This document shows, piece by piece, positions 44,542 to 54,153 of a DNA stretch of 64,000 nucleotides. Position numbers and translations under genes: made by a program. Each line of letters begins with the position of its first letter. Position 1 is the stretch's first letter. The stretch is from Pantoea coffeiphila. Its GTDB lineage: Bacteria > Pseudomonadota > Gammaproteobacteria > Enterobacterales > Enterobacteriaceae. Below the pieces are notes generated by a model. The model did no database searches and was not told where the DNA came from. It saw only the letters and a list, made by a program, of their open reading frames with translations. Location of the stretch: positions 1 through 64,000 of the forward strand of contig NZ_JAFBFW010000003.1 of NCBI RefSeq assembly GCF_016909495.1, written 5' to 3'.

Positions 44542-46965
44542 TCAGTCGTGGGCGACCGCACTCTCAATCGTCATGCGAACATCCTGCGTCACCAGATCTG
44601 CCAGCAGCTGATAAACCTTCTGGGTCTGCTCAACCTGCGCATCACCGGAGTCACTGATGTAACCTTCATCGCGCAGCGTCAGCACCAGTGAGGTAAACAC
44701 GGCTTTATCAAAGAACTCAGGTGCATTGATACCGTGCAGCACCGACAGGCGCTGAGCCATGGTGCGGCTCTCTTTCTCCAGCGTACCGCGGTTAATCGCC
44801 GGGTTAGCGCTAAGAATAGAGAAGGTAATCGCATAGCGCTGCAGGGTTTCACGCACGCCGGCGGCCAACACCTGTAGCGTACGGAAGCGGCCCGGGGTCA
44901 GACGCAGACTGTTCTCTTCGGCCAGCAGCAGGCCCTGACGCGCCATTTCGGCGACCAGCGCATCCAGTACCGCAGGCAGTTCGCTGATTTCCCAGCGCAG
45001 GAACAGTTCGCTCTTCAGCATCGGATAAATAACGCTAACCTGGCGCAGCAGCTCCTCGCGGCTCAGTTCGCGATGCTGCATCAGAATGGCGGCGATCAGC
45101 GACGGCATCACCAGCATGTGGTGAATGTTGTTGCGATAGTAGGTCATCAGAACCGCCTGCTCGCGCGGCAGAATGACGATCTCACCGATACTGTCCTGCT
45201 CCAGCTCAAACTTATTCATGCCAAGCGCGTGTTCCAACAGGGCTTCAGCGCTGACGTCCGGCACCGTAGAGTCGCTGGAGTAGGGCACGTTGCGCAGCAG
45301 CTGTAGATAACAATCCAGCTGCTCGGTGAGCTGCTCGCGGGTCATCGAACGCTGGCGCGATGCCAGCAGTGCCGTAACGCACAGGTTGATGGCATTGGCC
45401 GCACCGGCGTTGTTGATACGCACCATCACTTTCTGGGCAATATCGTTGACCGCCGGAGTCAGCCACGCCGGGCGCTGGGCTTCAATCGGATCGATAGAAT
45501 CGCGCCATTCCGGCACGCGCTGGTTGAGGTAGGTCACCAGCGGCAGAGGTTCACCAAAGTTGACGTAGCCCTGGCCAAGGTTGCGCAGTTTACGCAGGCC
45601 GCGAACCATCGACATAAAGCCTTCTTTCTCTTTGGTCGCACCGCGCAGCTCTTTCGCGTAGGTCCCTACTTCCATCACGTGTTCATAGCCGATGTAGATG
45701 GGGACCAGCGTGATTGGGCGGTTCCCGCCGCGCAGCATGGCCTGAATGGTCATCGACAGCGTGCCGGTTTTCGGGTCGAGCAGGCGTCCGGTGCGCGAAC
45801 GGCCACCTTCCACAAAGTACTCAACCGAATAGCCGCGGGTAAACAGTTCACCCAGATATTCACGGAATACCGTTGAGTAAAGTTTGTTGCCCTTAAAGGT
45901 ACGGCGAATAAAGAACGCACCCAGGCGGCGGAAAATCGGGCCGGCTGGCCAGAAGTTCAGGTTGATACCGGCAGCAATGTGCGGCGGCACCAGCCCCTGG
46001 TGGTAAAGTACGTAGGAGAGCAGCAGGTAGTCCATATGGCTGCGGTGGCAGGGCACATAGACAATCTCATGCCCGTCCTGCGCCAGCTGGCGCACGCGCT
46101 CGCCGCCGCTGACGTTCAGGCCCTGATAGAGCTTGCTCCAGGTCCAGCCCATCACGCGATCGGTCAGGCGGATAGCTTCATAGGAGAAGTTAGCCGCGAT
46201 CTCTTCCATCAGCTCAACGGCATTCTGCTGGGCCTTTTCATGGGATATTTTCTTGCTGCGCGCTTCATCTTCCACCGCTTTGGCGATGGCTTTAGACTGC
46301 AGGAGCTTATTGAACAGGTCCTGACGCACCGGCAGGCGTGGGCCGATGGCTGCCAGTCGCTGGCGGGCGAAGTGCATACGCGCCACGCGCGCCAGCTTCT
46401 GCGCGATGGTTTTATCGGTACCGTGCTCTGTCGCCATGCGGCGCAGAGAAACGATAGGCGAGAAACGCACAAAGCTATCGCGACCCAGCCAGATCACCGC
46501 AAAGAACTTCTGAATGCCGTTCAGCACCCGCAGATGCGGCTGTTCGACACCCTGTACTTCGCGCCCCGGCGCACGGCCAAACATCACCGATACCGGCACC
46601 ATTTGCACATCCAGATCGGGATGATTACGGTGCAGGTCCAGATAGTCATGGAACAGCTTGACCGACTCAAGATTCGGTACGAAATAGGGGAACACGCGCG
46701 GACCGTCATGGATAAACACATAGCGGGGCAGCACGGTGCCGTCGATCTCCAGCGGATGCAAAGGATCGGGGAGATCCTGTTTGCGGCACTGTTCGCGCAG
46801 GGCAAGGAGATCGGCCTTTGAATCATAAGGCAGCACATACATAATAGGGCGAGAAGTATCAAGCCCGAGCTCGGCAACCGGTTCGGCCGGGATTGCCTTA
46901 CTTTTTACCAGGAATTTCACTGGCAGATTCAACAGTTTGTAATATAAATTACGCCAACCTGACAT
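44542..46965 (-). CDS. plsB: Glycerol-3-phosphate acyltransferase
   Basis: Acylates glycerol 3-phosphate at sn-1, the first step of phospholipid synthesis, at the inner membrane. The 807-residue product has the E. coli length. Acyltransferase blocks: [15 protein letters not shown] (HX4D, near residue 306), [24 protein letters not shown] and [12 protein letters not shown]. The start at 46965 gives the family N-terminus [21 protein letters not shown] lies closer to an in-frame ATG three codons upstream (46974), so initiation there is possible. Divergent from dgkA, as in E. coli. Confidence 0.96.
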   Translation of the reverse strand: MSGWRNLYYKLLNLPVKFLVKSKAIPAEPVAELGLDTSRPIMYVLPYDSKADLLALREQCRKQDLPDPLHPLEIDGTVLPRYVFIHDGPRVFPYFVPNLESVKLFHDYLDLHRNHPDLDVQMVPVSVMFGRAPGREVQGVEQPHLRVLNGIQKFFAVIWLGRDSFVRFSPIVSLRRMATEHGTDKTIAQKLARVARMHFARQRLAAIGPRLPVRQDLFNKLLQSKAIAKAVEDEARSKKISHEKAQQNAVELMEEIAANFSYEAIRLTDRVMGWTWSKLYQGLNVSGGERVRQLAQDGHEIVYVPCHRSHMDYLLLSYVLYHQGLVPPHIAAGINLNFWPAGPIFRRLGAFFIRRTFKGNKLYSTVFREYLGELFTRGYSVEYFVEGGRSRTGRLLDPKTGTLSMTIQAMLRGGNRPITLVPIYIGYEHVMEVGTYAKELRGATKEKEGFMSMVRGLRKLRNLGQGYVNFGEPLPLVTYLNQRVPEWRDSIDPIEAQRPAWLTPAVNDIAQKVMVRINNAGAANAINLCVTALLASRQRSMTREQLTEQLDCYLQLLRNVPYSSDSTVPDVSAEALLEHALGMNKFELEQDSIGEIVILPREQAVLMTYYRNNIHHMLVMPSLIAAILMQHRELSREELLRQVSVIYPMLKSELFLRWEISELPAVLDALVAEMARQGLLLAEENSLRLTPGRFRTLQVLAAGVRETLQRYAITFSILSANPAINRGTLEKESRTMAQRLSVLHGINAPEFFDKAVFTSLVLTLRDEGYISDSGDAQVEQTQKVYQLLADLVTQDVRMTIESAVAHD

Positions 46966-47093
46966 AGACAACATGAAGCCTCTTGTTAGCAAAGCGCCGC
47001 AAGCATACCAGAAAGCGCTAACAGAATCTGTGGTGTTGCAAAATGTGCTACACCCTCTCATTGACGTTAAACTTCCCAAAGGGTTCCCTGATT

Positions 47094-47462
47094 ATGGCAA
47101 ATAACGCCACCGGACTGACTCGAATTGTAAAAGCAGCGGGCTATTCCTGGAAAGGTATACGTGCTGCCTGGCAGCATGAAGCGGCATTCCGGCAGGAAGC
47201 GATTGCTGCCATCATCGCCATCCTGATCGCCTGCTGGCTGGATGTGGATGCCGTGACCCGCGTGTTGCTGATTGGCTCCGTAGTGATGGTGATTATTGTT
47301 GAAATCCTTAATAGTGCGATTGAAGCGGTGGTTGACCGTATCGGAAGTGAAATTCATCCGCTGGCCGGGCGTGCCAAAGATATGGGATCTGCCGCTGTAT
47401 TATTAAGCATAATATTGGCAATTTTTGTGTGGGCAATGCTATTGATTGCACATTTGCGATAG
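47094..47462 (+). CDS. dgkA: Diacylglycerol kinase
   Basis: Phosphorylates diacylglycerol, released when membrane-derived oligosaccharides are made, back to phosphatidate. The 122-residue protein has the E. coli length, three transmembrane helices and the catalytic signature [17 protein letters not shown]. The ATG at 47094 follows AAAGGG. It is transcribed toward lexA and divergently from plsB; all three keep the E. coli order. Confidence 0.97.
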   Translation: MANNATGLTRIVKAAGYSWKGIRAAWQHEAAFRQEAIAAIIAILIACWLDVDAVTRVLLIGSVVMVIIVEILNSAIEAVVDRIGSEIHPLAGRAKDMGSAAVLLSIILAIFVWAMLLIAHLR

Positions 47463-47525
47463 GTTTTCCGAAATTCAACAAACTGCTGTTTTTTAGCCAG
47501 CTTTGGGTTTCCAACGCGCAAATAC

Positions 47526-47561
47526 CTGTATATACTCACAGTCGACTGTATAAACAACCAG
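47526..47561 (+). promoter_or_regulatory. Two LexA boxes at the lexA promoter
   Basis: CTGTATATACTCACAG at 47526-47541 and CTGTATAAACAACCAG at 47546-47561 fit the SOS box CTGT-N8-ACAG and are spaced 20 bases apart as in E. coli lexA. LexA binding here gives autoregulation and control of lexA-dinF. Confidence 0.95.
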
Positions 47562-47569
47562 GGGGCGGG

Positions 47570-48178
47570 ATGAAAGCACTAACGGCAAGGCAGCAGCAGG
47601 TTTACGACCTGATTCGCGACCACATTAACCAGACCGGTATGCCACCGACGCGGGCAGAAATTGCCTCGCAGCTCGGCTTCCGTTCCCCTAATGCTGCGGA
47701 AGAACACCTGAAGGCGCTGGCCAGAAAAGGCGTCATTGAGATCGTTTCCGGCGCATCACGCGGTATTCGCCTGATGATGGAAGAAGTCGATGGCCTGCCG
47801 CTGATTGGCCGCGTTGCCGCTGGTGAACCGCTGCTGGCCGAGCAGCATATCGAAGGCCACTACTCGGTAGACCCCGACCTGTTTAAACCCAATGCGGACT
47901 TCCTGCTGCGCGTCAGCGGCATGTCGATGAAGGACATCGGCATTATGGATGGCGATCTGCTGGCGGTGCATAAAACGGAAGACGTGCGTAACGGACAGGT
48001 TGTTGTGGCGCGTATTGATGACGAAGTGACCGTTAAGCGTCTGAAGAAGCAGGGTAACATCGTTCACCTGCTGCCGGAAAACAGCGAGTTTCAGCCGATT
48101 GTTGTCGACCTGCGTCAGCAGACGCTGACCATTGAAGGTCTTGCCGTCGGTGTTATCCGCAACGGTAACTGGCTGTAA
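47570..48178 (+). CDS. lexA: SOS response repressor LexA
   Basis: A 202-residue protein, same length as E. coli. It has an N-terminal winged helix (about 1-70, [20 protein letters not shown]), the self-cleavage site in [11 protein letters not shown] (Ala84-Gly85), and the catalytic Ser119/Lys156 dyad in [11 protein letters not shown] and [17 protein letters not shown]. RecA filaments trigger its self-cleavage after DNA damage. The ATG at 47570 follows GGGGGCGG immediately after the LexA boxes. The dinF gene follows in the same operon. Confidence 0.98.
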   Translation: MKALTARQQQVYDLIRDHINQTGMPPTRAEIASQLGFRSPNAAEEHLKALARKGVIEIVSGASRGIRLMMEEVDGLPLIGRVAAGEPLLAEQHIEGHYSVDPDLFKPNADFLLRVSGMSMKDIGIMDGDLLAVHKTEDVRNGQVVVARIDDEVTVKRLKKQGNIVHLLPENSEFQPIVVDLRQQTLTIEGLAVGVIRNGNWL

Positions 48179-48194
48179 TTTCCCGCTGAATCTG

Positions 48195-48221
48195 ACGCGT
48201 CGCCCTCCGCGGCGCGTTTTT
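48195..48221 (+). terminator. Probable terminator between lexA and dinF
   Basis: Imperfect stem ACGCG(T)CGC / GCG(G)CGCGT with a short loop and five T, 17 bases after the lexA stop codon. Some transcripts likely read through to dinF, which is SOS-induced in E. coli. Confidence 0.65.
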
Positions 48222-48259
48222 GCGATCCCTCATCTCTCTCTGCTTCCGGTTGGAAAACC

Positions 48260-49588
48260 ATGCGACTGCTGACGGCTGCCGATAAAAACCTCTGGCGGCT
48301 GGCGCTGCCGATGATCCTCTCCAATATTACCGTGCCGCTCCTCGGACTGGTGGATACCGCCGTTATTGGACATCTTGATAGCCCAACCTATCTGGGCGGC
48401 GTGGCGATTGGCACTACCATCACCAGCTTCCTGTTTATGCTGCTGCTGTTCCTGCGCATGAGCACTACCGGGCTGACCGCACAGGCGTTCGGTGCGAACG
48501 ACAAACCTGCTCTGGCCCGCGCGTTAATGCAGCCGCTGCTGCTGGCACTGCTGGCCGGCATCACCTTTATTGTGCTTAAAGCACCGCTGACCCATCTGGC
48601 GTTGGGGCTGACCGGCGGCAGTAAAGACGTGCTGCACCAGGCCGATCTGTTTATGCAGATCCGCTGGCTAAGCGCGCCCGCCACGCTGGCAAACTTGGTC
48701 TTGCTCGGCTGGCTGCTGGGCGTACAGTATGCCCGTGCGCCGGTGATACTGCTGGTGGTGGGCAACCTGGTGAACATCCTACTGGATCTGTGGTTTGTTA
48801 TTGGCCTGAAATGGGGCGTTCAGGGCGCTGCTGCGGCGACCGCTATTGCGGAATACGTCAGCCTGCTGGTCGGGCTGCTGCTGGTGTGGCGGGTGATGGT
48901 GATGCGTGGCCTGTCGCTGCGTCTGCTGCTGAGTGCATGGCGCGGTAATCTGGCCCGTCTGCTGAGGCTGAACCGCGACATTATGCTGCGTTCGCTGCTG
49001 TTGCAGGTGTGCTTTGCCTCACTGACGATTTTCGGCGCGCGGCTCGGCAGCGACATTGTTGCCGTCAATGCGGTTCTGCTGATGTTTTTGACTTTTACCG
49101 CCTACGCGCTGGATGGTTTCGCTTATGCGGTCGAAGCCTGCTCGGGAGAAGCCTTCGGTGCGGGAAACAGCCAGCAGCTGCTCAGCGTCTGGCACGCGGC
49201 CTGCCGCCAGTCTGGCGTTGTTGCGATGGCGTTCTCGTTGATTTACGCCTTCGGCGGCGAGCATATTGTGGCGCTACTGACCTCTCTGGAGCCTCTTCGG
49301 GAACTGGCCGATCGCTATTTATGGTGGCAGGTGGTGATGCCGCTGGCTGGCGTAGGTTGCTATCTACTGGACGGCATGTTTATCGGTGCCACCCGCGCCA
49401 GCGAAATGCGTAACAGCATGGTGGTGGCCGCAGCGGGCTTTGGGCTGACGCTGTTTACCGTTCCGCTGCTGGGCAATCACGGTCTGTGGCTGGCGGTGAC
49501 CGTTTTCCTGCTGTTGCGCGGTATCAGCCTGTGGTTTATCTGGCAGCGGCACTGGCGTAACGGCACCTGGTTTGCCCTGTCGCGCTGA
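48260..49588 (+). CDS. dinF: MATE-family efflux protein DinF
   Basis: A 442-residue inner-membrane protein with twelve predicted helices and the MATE family pattern: MILSNITVPLLGLVDTAVIG near the N-terminus and SGEAFGAGN in the second half. It matches E. coli DinF (459 residues). DinF is SOS-induced through the lexA promoter and is associated with oxidative stress and bile salt tolerance. The ribosome-binding site is weak (GGTTGGAAAA). A hairpin terminator follows. Confidence 0.94.
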   Translation: MRLLTAADKNLWRLALPMILSNITVPLLGLVDTAVIGHLDSPTYLGGVAIGTTITSFLFMLLLFLRMSTTGLTAQAFGANDKPALARALMQPLLLALLAGITFIVLKAPLTHLALGLTGGSKDVLHQADLFMQIRWLSAPATLANLVLLGWLLGVQYARAPVILLVVGNLVNILLDLWFVIGLKWGVQGAAAATAIAEYVSLLVGLLLVWRVMVMRGLSLRLLLSAWRGNLARLLRLNRDIMLRSLLLQVCFASLTIFGARLGSDIVAVNAVLLMFLTFTAYALDGFAYAVEACSGEAFGAGNSQQLLSVWHAACRQSGVVAMAFSLIYAFGGEHIVALLTSLEPLRELADRYLWWQVVMPLAGVGCYLLDGMFIGATRASEMRNSMVVAAAGFGLTLFTVPLLGNHGLWLAVTVFLLLRGISLWFIWQRHWRNGTWFALSR

Positions 49589-49622
49589 CAGAAATATTTG
49601 CTTACTTCTCCCTGAACAACGG

Positions 49623-49651
49623 CCAGCTTGCTGAACGGGCTGGTTTTTTTT
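49623..49651 (+). terminator. Rho-independent terminator of dinF
   Basis: CCAGC and GCTGG form a short stem around an 11-base loop, followed by eight T, 35 bases after the dinF stop codon. Confidence 0.75.
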
Positions 49652-49833
49652 GATTTCTGGCGTTGGATTTCAGGCTTTGAAGACACTCCGATTGGCCCGT
49701 GTGCAGCATCTTCCGAAATTTGCACTACAATTATCTGTAAGTTCGGCGTTTAGTCAGATAATTATCTGGTTATTGAGCGGAGTGACAAATAGAAATATTC
49801 CAGACCATTAATCTCAGCCAGAAGGAGTCTGTT

Positions 49834-50043
49834 ATGAATAACGATGAAATCAGCGGCAACTGGAAGCAGTTTAAAGGGAAAGTGAAAGAGCAATGGGGCA
49901 AGCTCACTGATGACGACCTGACGGTTGTGGAAGGTAAACGCGACCAGCTGGTCGGTAAAATTCAGGAACGCTATGGTTACCAGAAAGACCAGGCCGAGAA
50001 GGAACTCAGCGACTGGGAAAGCCGCAATAATCACCGCTGGTAA
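49834..50043 (+). CDS. yjbJ: CsbD-family stress protein YjbJ
   Basis: A 69-residue hydrophilic protein, matching E. coli YjbJ (CsbD family) with GNWKQFKGKVKEQWGKLTDD at residues 9-28 and the repeated motif KIQERYGYQKDQAEKEL. CsbD-like proteins are abundant in stress and stationary phase; role unclear. AGAAGGAG lies 9 bases before the ATG. The 222 bases downstream to zur contain only a weak GGCAC/GTGCC hairpin (50077-50093). Confidence 0.95.
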   Translation: MNNDEISGNWKQFKGKVKEQWGKLTDDDLTVVEGKRDQLVGKIQERYGYQKDQAEKELSDWESRNNHRW

Positions 50044-50265
50044 TGATATGTATTCAGGATGAAGCTCCTACCCCCTGGCACAAGGAACGTGCCACCAAAG
50101 CGCTTCAACTACTGCCACTGTTAAATCTCCACCCCCGCCGAACGCTACCACCCGCTGAACCAACTCTGTTTTTAGCCCACGTATCATCGTTAGCGCGCAT
50201 CAGTTTCGCTGACGCAGACTGAATATCCGTCTTGCGGGATTTTCGCTTCCGCAGACAGACTATCC

Positions 50266-50781
50266 TCAGCGCCCGCGTTTCTTACCCTGCACGCTGTGAT
50301 CGTGGTCGCAGGCGTCCTGATGGGTACAGGCTTCCACTTCGCTGCATTTCTGGCAAAAGCCGTGCGCCTCAATCACGCTGTGGGCCAGGGTAAAGCCGGT
50401 TTTCTGCGCCAGCTTTTTGAGGATCTCTTCAACGCCATCGGCATGCTGTTCAGTAACAGAACCACAGCGATCGCAGATCAGCATCGCGGAAGTGTGCGAC
50501 GGCTCTTCGAAGTGATGGCAGACCACGTAGCTGTTGGTGGATTCCACGCGGTGAATAAAGCCCTGCTCCAGCAGGAAATCCAGCGCCCGGTAAACGGTAG
50601 GCGGCTTAGCCTGAGGTTCCGATGCCCGCAGCAAATCCAGTAAATCGTAGGCGCTAATCGAAGCGTTGTGCTCGGTCATCAGGCGCAACACTTCCATGCG
50701 CTGTGGCGTCAGCCGCACGCTGCGCTGCTGACAAATGACTTCCGCCTGCGACAGGATTCTTTCGGCACTGGTAATATTCAT
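50266..50781 (-). CDS. zur: Zinc uptake regulator Zur
   Basis: A 171-residue Fur-family repressor (E. coli Zur 171). An N-terminal winged helix (about 20-85) is followed by a dimerisation domain with the structural zinc cysteine pairs CDRCGS (about 103-106) and CQKCSEVEAC (about 143-152). The C-terminus is His/Asp-rich (CTHQDACDHDHS) and ends basic. With zinc bound it represses znu and other zinc uptake genes. GAGG precedes the ATG. Confidence 0.96.
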   Translation of the reverse strand: MNITSAERILSQAEVICQQRSVRLTPQRMEVLRLMTEHNASISAYDLLDLLRASEPQAKPPTVYRALDFLLEQGFIHRVESTNSYVVCHHFEEPSHTSAMLICDRCGSVTEQHADGVEEILKKLAQKTGFTLAHSVIEAHGFCQKCSEVEACTHQDACDHDHSVQGKKRGR

Positions 50782-50986
50782 CGTTTTTCCTCAGGCATGA
50801 TCAAGGTGATATTTTATCACGTCTGCCACAAAACGCCGAATTTGCCGTCGCTTCAGGTTTTTAGAGACGCATTCCAGAAAAATAAAATGGATCATTAAAA
50901 ATGTACCACGTACACTCGATCTGATTGATAATTGTACTGCTCCCGAATAGCCTGTTTAGCAGGAGATATCAACTTCAGGGAGTGAC

Positions 50987-51043
50987 ATGCTTACTTTTAT
51001 TGAGCTGTCGGGTTTCAGTAAGAGGTCGACGAAACAGAAATGA
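50987..51043 (+). pseudogene. Collapsed RelE/HigB-like toxin gene, 18-codon remnant
   Basis: An 18-codon frame, MLTFIELSGFSKRSTKQK, with a good ribosome-binding site (AGGGAG) and a stop overlapping the antitoxin start by four bases (ATGA). The first dozen residues look like the N-terminus of RelE/HigB-type toxins (LTFIEL followed by a basic residue), and the ATGA junction is the normal toxin-antitoxin coupling. The roughly 90 central codons are missing, which I read as an internal in-frame deletion. It could still serve as a translated leader for the antitoxin. Confidence 0.65.
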
Positions 51044-51336
51044 AAGACGGACTATTTGCCGATCTGCTGGCCAGTGCAGAAGAGATGGTAAGAATAGAGC
51101 AGGGTGTGGAAACGCCATCGCCGGAGCATATTCATACTTATAGTGATATTGATGTTAGAGCGATACGAGAAGTGACCGGTTTGAAGCAGCAAGATTTTGC
51201 TGCCGCTGTGGGCGTTAGCTACGATTTGGTCAAAAGCTGGGAAATGAAACGGCGCCAGCCTACCGGTGCCCCAAGAAAGCTACTTCTATTGTTACAGGCT
51301 AACCCTTTGATTATTGACCAGCTGAAAGCCATCTGA
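51040..51336 (+). CDS. Orphan HigA/NadS-type antitoxin (HTH regulator)
   Basis: A 98-residue protein with an N-terminal MKDGLFADLLASAEEMVRI helix and a Cro/C1 helix-turn-helix (about residues 40-90), including IREVTGLKQQDFAAAVGVSY and LVKSWEMKRRQPTGAPRKLL (20 residues each). This is the characteristic antitoxin of type II toxin-upstream pairs (HigB2/HigA2, NadS). Its toxin is reduced to an 18-codon frame, so it is now an orphan regulator or relic. A palindrome TGTACCACGTACA at 50902-50914 upstream may be its operator. Not part of the E. coli gene order here. Confidence 0.85.
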   Translation: MKDGLFADLLASAEEMVRIEQGVETPSPEHIHTYSDIDVRAIREVTGLKQQDFAAAVGVSYDLVKSWEMKRRQPTGAPRKLLLLLQANPLIIDQLKAI

Positions 51337-51434
51337 GCCGTTGAAGTAATGGCTAAATTTTCGCCTCTGCTCACTGAACCCGCACTGTGTTATAGTAGGA
51401 CATGTTTTAGTCCATTTTCCGCCAAAGAATATAA

Positions 51435-52484
51435 ATGCATCAGAATCAAGAATCACAATCCATGCCTTTGAACATCGGTAATGCTGACGGGCTGGAAAAA
51501 TTCCCTGCACATCGCTTCTCCATCGCTCCGATGCTTGACTGGACCGATCGCCACTGTCGCTACTTCCATCGCCAGCTGACCCGTCAGAGCCTGCTCTATA
51601 CCGAAATGGTCACCACCGGCGCGATTATCCACGGTAAGGGTGACTATCTGGCCTACAGCCAGGAAGAGCAGCCGGTCGCGCTGCAGCTGGGCGGCAGCGA
51701 TCCGGCCGCGCTGGCGCAGTGCGCGAAGCTGGCGGAAGAGCGCGGCTATAACGAAGTCAATCTTAACGTCGGCTGCCCTTCTGACCGCGTGCAAAACGGC
51801 CGTTTTGGCGCCTGCCTGATGGGCGAAGCGCAGCTGGTTGCCGACTGTATCAAAGCGATGCGCGACGTGGTGGCGATCCCGGTTACGGTAAAAACTCGCA
51901 TCGGAATCGACGACCAGGACAGCTATGAATTCCTCTGCGATTTTATTCGTAAGGTATCGGAAGACGGTGGCTGTGAGACGTTTATTATTCATGCGCGCAA
52001 AGCCTGGCTCTCCGGCCTCAGCCCGAAAGAGAACCGCGAAATTCCGCCGCTGGACTACGAGCGCGTGTATCAGCTGAAGCGTGATTTTCCGCATTTGACA
52101 ATGTCGCTGAACGGCGGCGTGAAATCACTGGCGGAAGCAAAGATCCATTTGCAGCATCTGGACGGCGTCATGGTAGGGCGGGAAGCCTATCAGAATCCTG
52201 GCCTGCTGGCGCACGTTGACGGTGAGCTGTTTGGCAGCACGCAGCCGCTTGTCGATACGGTTGCGGTGGTACGGGCGATGTATCCGTACATCGAGCGCGA
52301 ACTGGCTGCAGGTACTTATCTGGGCCACGTTACCCGCCATATGCTGGGCCTGTTCCAGGGCATTCCCGGTGCGCGCCAGTGGCGTCGCTACCTCAGCGAG
52401 AATGCGCATAAAGCCGGTGCGGGCGTTGACGTTGTTGAACAGGCGCTGTCGCTGGTTGCCGATAAGATCGTGGTTAACGCTTGA
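51435..52484 (+). CDS. dusA: tRNA-dihydrouridine(20/20a) synthase
   Basis: FMN enzyme reducing U20/U20a in tRNA D-loops. A 349-residue TIM-barrel protein matching E. coli Dus[40 protein letters not shown] (20 shown), [20 protein letters not shown] with the catalytic cysteine, and [20 protein letters not shown] with conserved FMN-binding residues. The C-terminal helical tRNA-binding domain begins near residue 265. No clear ribosome-binding site at the ATG 51435; a later ATG at residue 10 is possible. TATAGT at about 51391 may be its -10. Confidence 0.96.
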   Translation: MHQNQESQSMPLNIGNADGLEKFPAHRFSIAPMLDWTDRHCRYFHRQLTRQSLLYTEMVTTGAIIHGKGDYLAYSQEEQPVALQLGGSDPAALAQCAKLAEERGYNEVNLNVGCPSDRVQNGRFGACLMGEAQLVADCIKAMRDVVAIPVTVKTRIGIDDQDSYEFLCDFIRKVSEDGGCETFIIHARKAWLSGLSPKENREIPPLDYERVYQLKRDFPHLTMSLNGGVKSLAEAKIHLQHLDGVMVGREAYQNPGLLAHVDGELFGSTQPLVDTVAVVRAMYPYIERELAAGTYLGHVTRHMLGLFQGIPGARQWRRYLSENAHKAGAGVDVVEQALSLVADKIVVNA

Positions 52485-52502
52485 CCATAGATTGAGTAAA
52501 TT

Positions 52503-52526
52503 GACCAGGTTAACATTAGCCTGGTC
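52503..52526. repeat. Inverted repeat between dusA and pspG
   Basis: Perfect 7-bp arms GACCAGG/CCTGGTC with a 10-base spacer, 18 bases after the dusA stop and about 45 bases upstream of the sigma-54 promoter. Without a T-run it is a poor terminator. Its position also suits the upstream activator sequence for PspF; I cannot distinguish the two. Confidence 0.5.
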
Positions 52527-52570
52527 GACCATTTCTGATATAATTCAATAAATTACGTCTTTCTTCGTTA

Positions 52571-52585
52571 TGGCACGCTTCTTGT
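52571..52585 (+). promoter_or_regulatory. Sigma-54 promoter of pspG
   Basis: TGGCAC-N5-TTGT with exact -24/-12 spacing; the TTGT form is also found at the E. coli pspA promoter. It lies 36 bases before the pspG start codon. E. coli pspG is transcribed by sigma-54 RNA polymerase with PspF. Confidence 0.88.
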
Positions 52586-52621
52586 AATGTCTCATCCAGT
52601 AATTATTGATGGGAGAGTGCA

Positions 52622-52852
52622 ATGATTGAGATTCTGTTTGTCCTCGGTTTCTTTCTAATGCTGATGCTGACCGGTATTTCAATACTGGGGATTGTGGCTG
52701 CGCTGGTCGTCGCTACGCTGGTGATGTTCGTCGGTGGGTTGTTCGCAATTGTGATTAAATTGTTGCCCTGGCTGCTGCTGGCGGTCGCTGCGGTATGGCT
52801 GTACCGGACTTATATCAAACAGCCTGGCGGTAACGGCAACCGTTTATTGTGA
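52622..52852 (+). CDS. pspG: Phage shock protein G
   Basis: A 76-residue inner-membrane protein with two to three hydrophobic segments, matching E. coli PspG (80 residues) in LFVLGFFLMLMLTGIS and IKLLPWLLLAVAAVW. It belongs to the Psp envelope-stress regulon though separate from pspABC. GGGAGAG lies 6 bases before the ATG. The sigma-54 promoter upstream supports the assignment. Confidence 0.94.
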   Translation: MIEILFVLGFFLMLMLTGISILGIVAALVVATLVMFVGGLFAIVIKLLPWLLLAVAAVWLYRTYIKQPGGNGNRLL

Positions 52853-53047
52853 TGATATCAATGGCTTGTGAGAAGCCCCAATGGGCTAATGCGCTCTGGA
52901 TCACACCGTGAAACATTATTCAGAGCAATTCGCAATTAAACATATTTTTTACTTATAAATTCTGTCAGGATGACTGGATTGAAACAAAGCGTATTCATCG
53001 CCGCTGACCCTACACCCAGCGCGAACTAAAAAAAGAAAGAAACAAAA

Positions 53048-53077
53048 GGGGCTTCCGTAAGGAAGCCCCATTTTTTT
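53048..53077. terminator. Bidirectional terminator between pspG and qorA
   Basis: Perfect 9-bp stem GGGGCTTCC/GGAAGCCCC with a GTAA loop. Seven T follow on the plus strand, and AAAA precedes it for the minus-strand qorA, whose stop codon overlaps the T-run. Confidence 0.93.
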
Positions 53078-54056
53078 ATGGGATAAGCAGGCTGGAACCC
53101 TGAGTTACACGGCTTTCCAGCGCCTGATGTGCCTGACGGGCATCGACCAGTGCGAACTTCTGCGATTCCGGCACATCGACCTTAATCGCGCCGCTGGCCA
53201 GCAGGGAGAACAGCTCATTGCTGGCCTGGGTCAGCGCATCGCGGGTCGTGATGTAGCCGTACAGCGAAGGGCGGGTGACGTACAGCGATCCTTTCTGGTT
53301 CAGAATAGCCAGATCCACCCCGGTCACCGGGCCGGAAGCATTGCCAAAACTGACCATCAGCCCACGCCTTTGCAGGCAGTCGAGCGACGCTTCCCAGGTA
53401 TCTTTACCCACCGAGTCGTACACCACGCGCAGCTTTTTCCCCTGGGTCAGCTCGCTGACGCGCTCGGCAATATTCTCTTCACGATAGTTAATGGTGGCCC
53501 AGGCTCCGGCATCTTTAGCGCGCTGCGCCTTTTCGGCGGAGCCTACGGTGCCGATCAGATGCGCGCCCAGCGCCTTCGCCCACTGGCAGGCAATCAGCCC
53601 AACGCCACCGGCGGCAGCATGGAACAGGAAACGCTCGTCGGGCTGCACCACGTAGGTTTGCCGCAGCAGATAATAGACCGTCAGGCCCTTAAGGAATGAG
53701 GCGGCGGCCTGCTCAAACGAAATCGCATCGGGTAGCAGCGCCACTCTGTCCACCGCAACGTTGTGCACCTCGCTGTAGGCACCCAGCGTTGCCTGAGCAT
53801 AAACCACGCGATCGCCCGGCTTCAGCACCGTCACGCCTGGGCCTACGCGGCGGACGATACCGGCGGCTTCGCTGCCCAACCCGCTCGGGAGGGAAGCGGG
53901 ATACAGACCGCTGCGCACATAGGTATCAATATAGTTAATGCCTATCGCCTTATTCTCAATCTGCACTTCACCGGCCAGCGGATCGGTGGGATCGAAATCG
54001 ATCGCCTGCATCACCTCAGGCCCGCCGTGCTGGCTGATTTGTATACGTTTTGCCAT
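53076..54056 (-). CDS. qorA: Quinone oxidoreductase, zinc-independent MDR family
   Basis: A 326-residue NADPH-dependent quinone oxidoreductase (E. coli QorA 327). It has an N-terminal catalytic barrel (GHGINYIDTYVRSGLYP-type segment reads AIGINYIDTYVRSGLYP) and a Rossmann domain with HAAAGGVGLIACQWAKALGA (20 shown) for NADPH. No zinc-binding cysteines. The C-terminus TQGSSLLIP is conserved. The ATG at 54056 has GGAG at 5 bases; a GTG two codons upstream also exists. Divergent from dnaB, as in E. coli. Confidence 0.96.
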   Translation of the reverse strand: MAKRIQISQHGGPEVMQAIDFDPTDPLAGEVQIENKAIGINYIDTYVRSGLYPASLPSGLGSEAAGIVRRVGPGVTVLKPGDRVVYAQATLGAYSEVHNVAVDRVALLPDAISFEQAAASFLKGLTVYYLLRQTYVVQPDERFLFHAAAGGVGLIACQWAKALGAHLIGTVGSAEKAQRAKDAGAWATINYREENIAERVSELTQGKKLRVVYDSVGKDTWEASLDCLQRRGLMVSFGNASGPVTGVDLAILNQKGSLYVTRPSLYGYITTRDALTQASNELFSLLASGAIKVDVPESQKFALVDARQAHQALESRVTQGSSLLIP

Positions 54057-54153
54057 GTTCACTCCGTGGGTTAGGACTTAATGCAGGAGGACGGCAGCGG
54101 CGCAAACGAGTATACTTACGCGTCCCCCACAAGATTTTTGGTAGCACATCACT

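Noticed and set aside
52970..53029. 19-codon open frame between pspG and qorA
   Set aside because: A weak ribosome-binding site (CAGG directly before the ATG), no membrane or other recognisable feature, and it ends shortly before the terminator. Not supportable without expression data.
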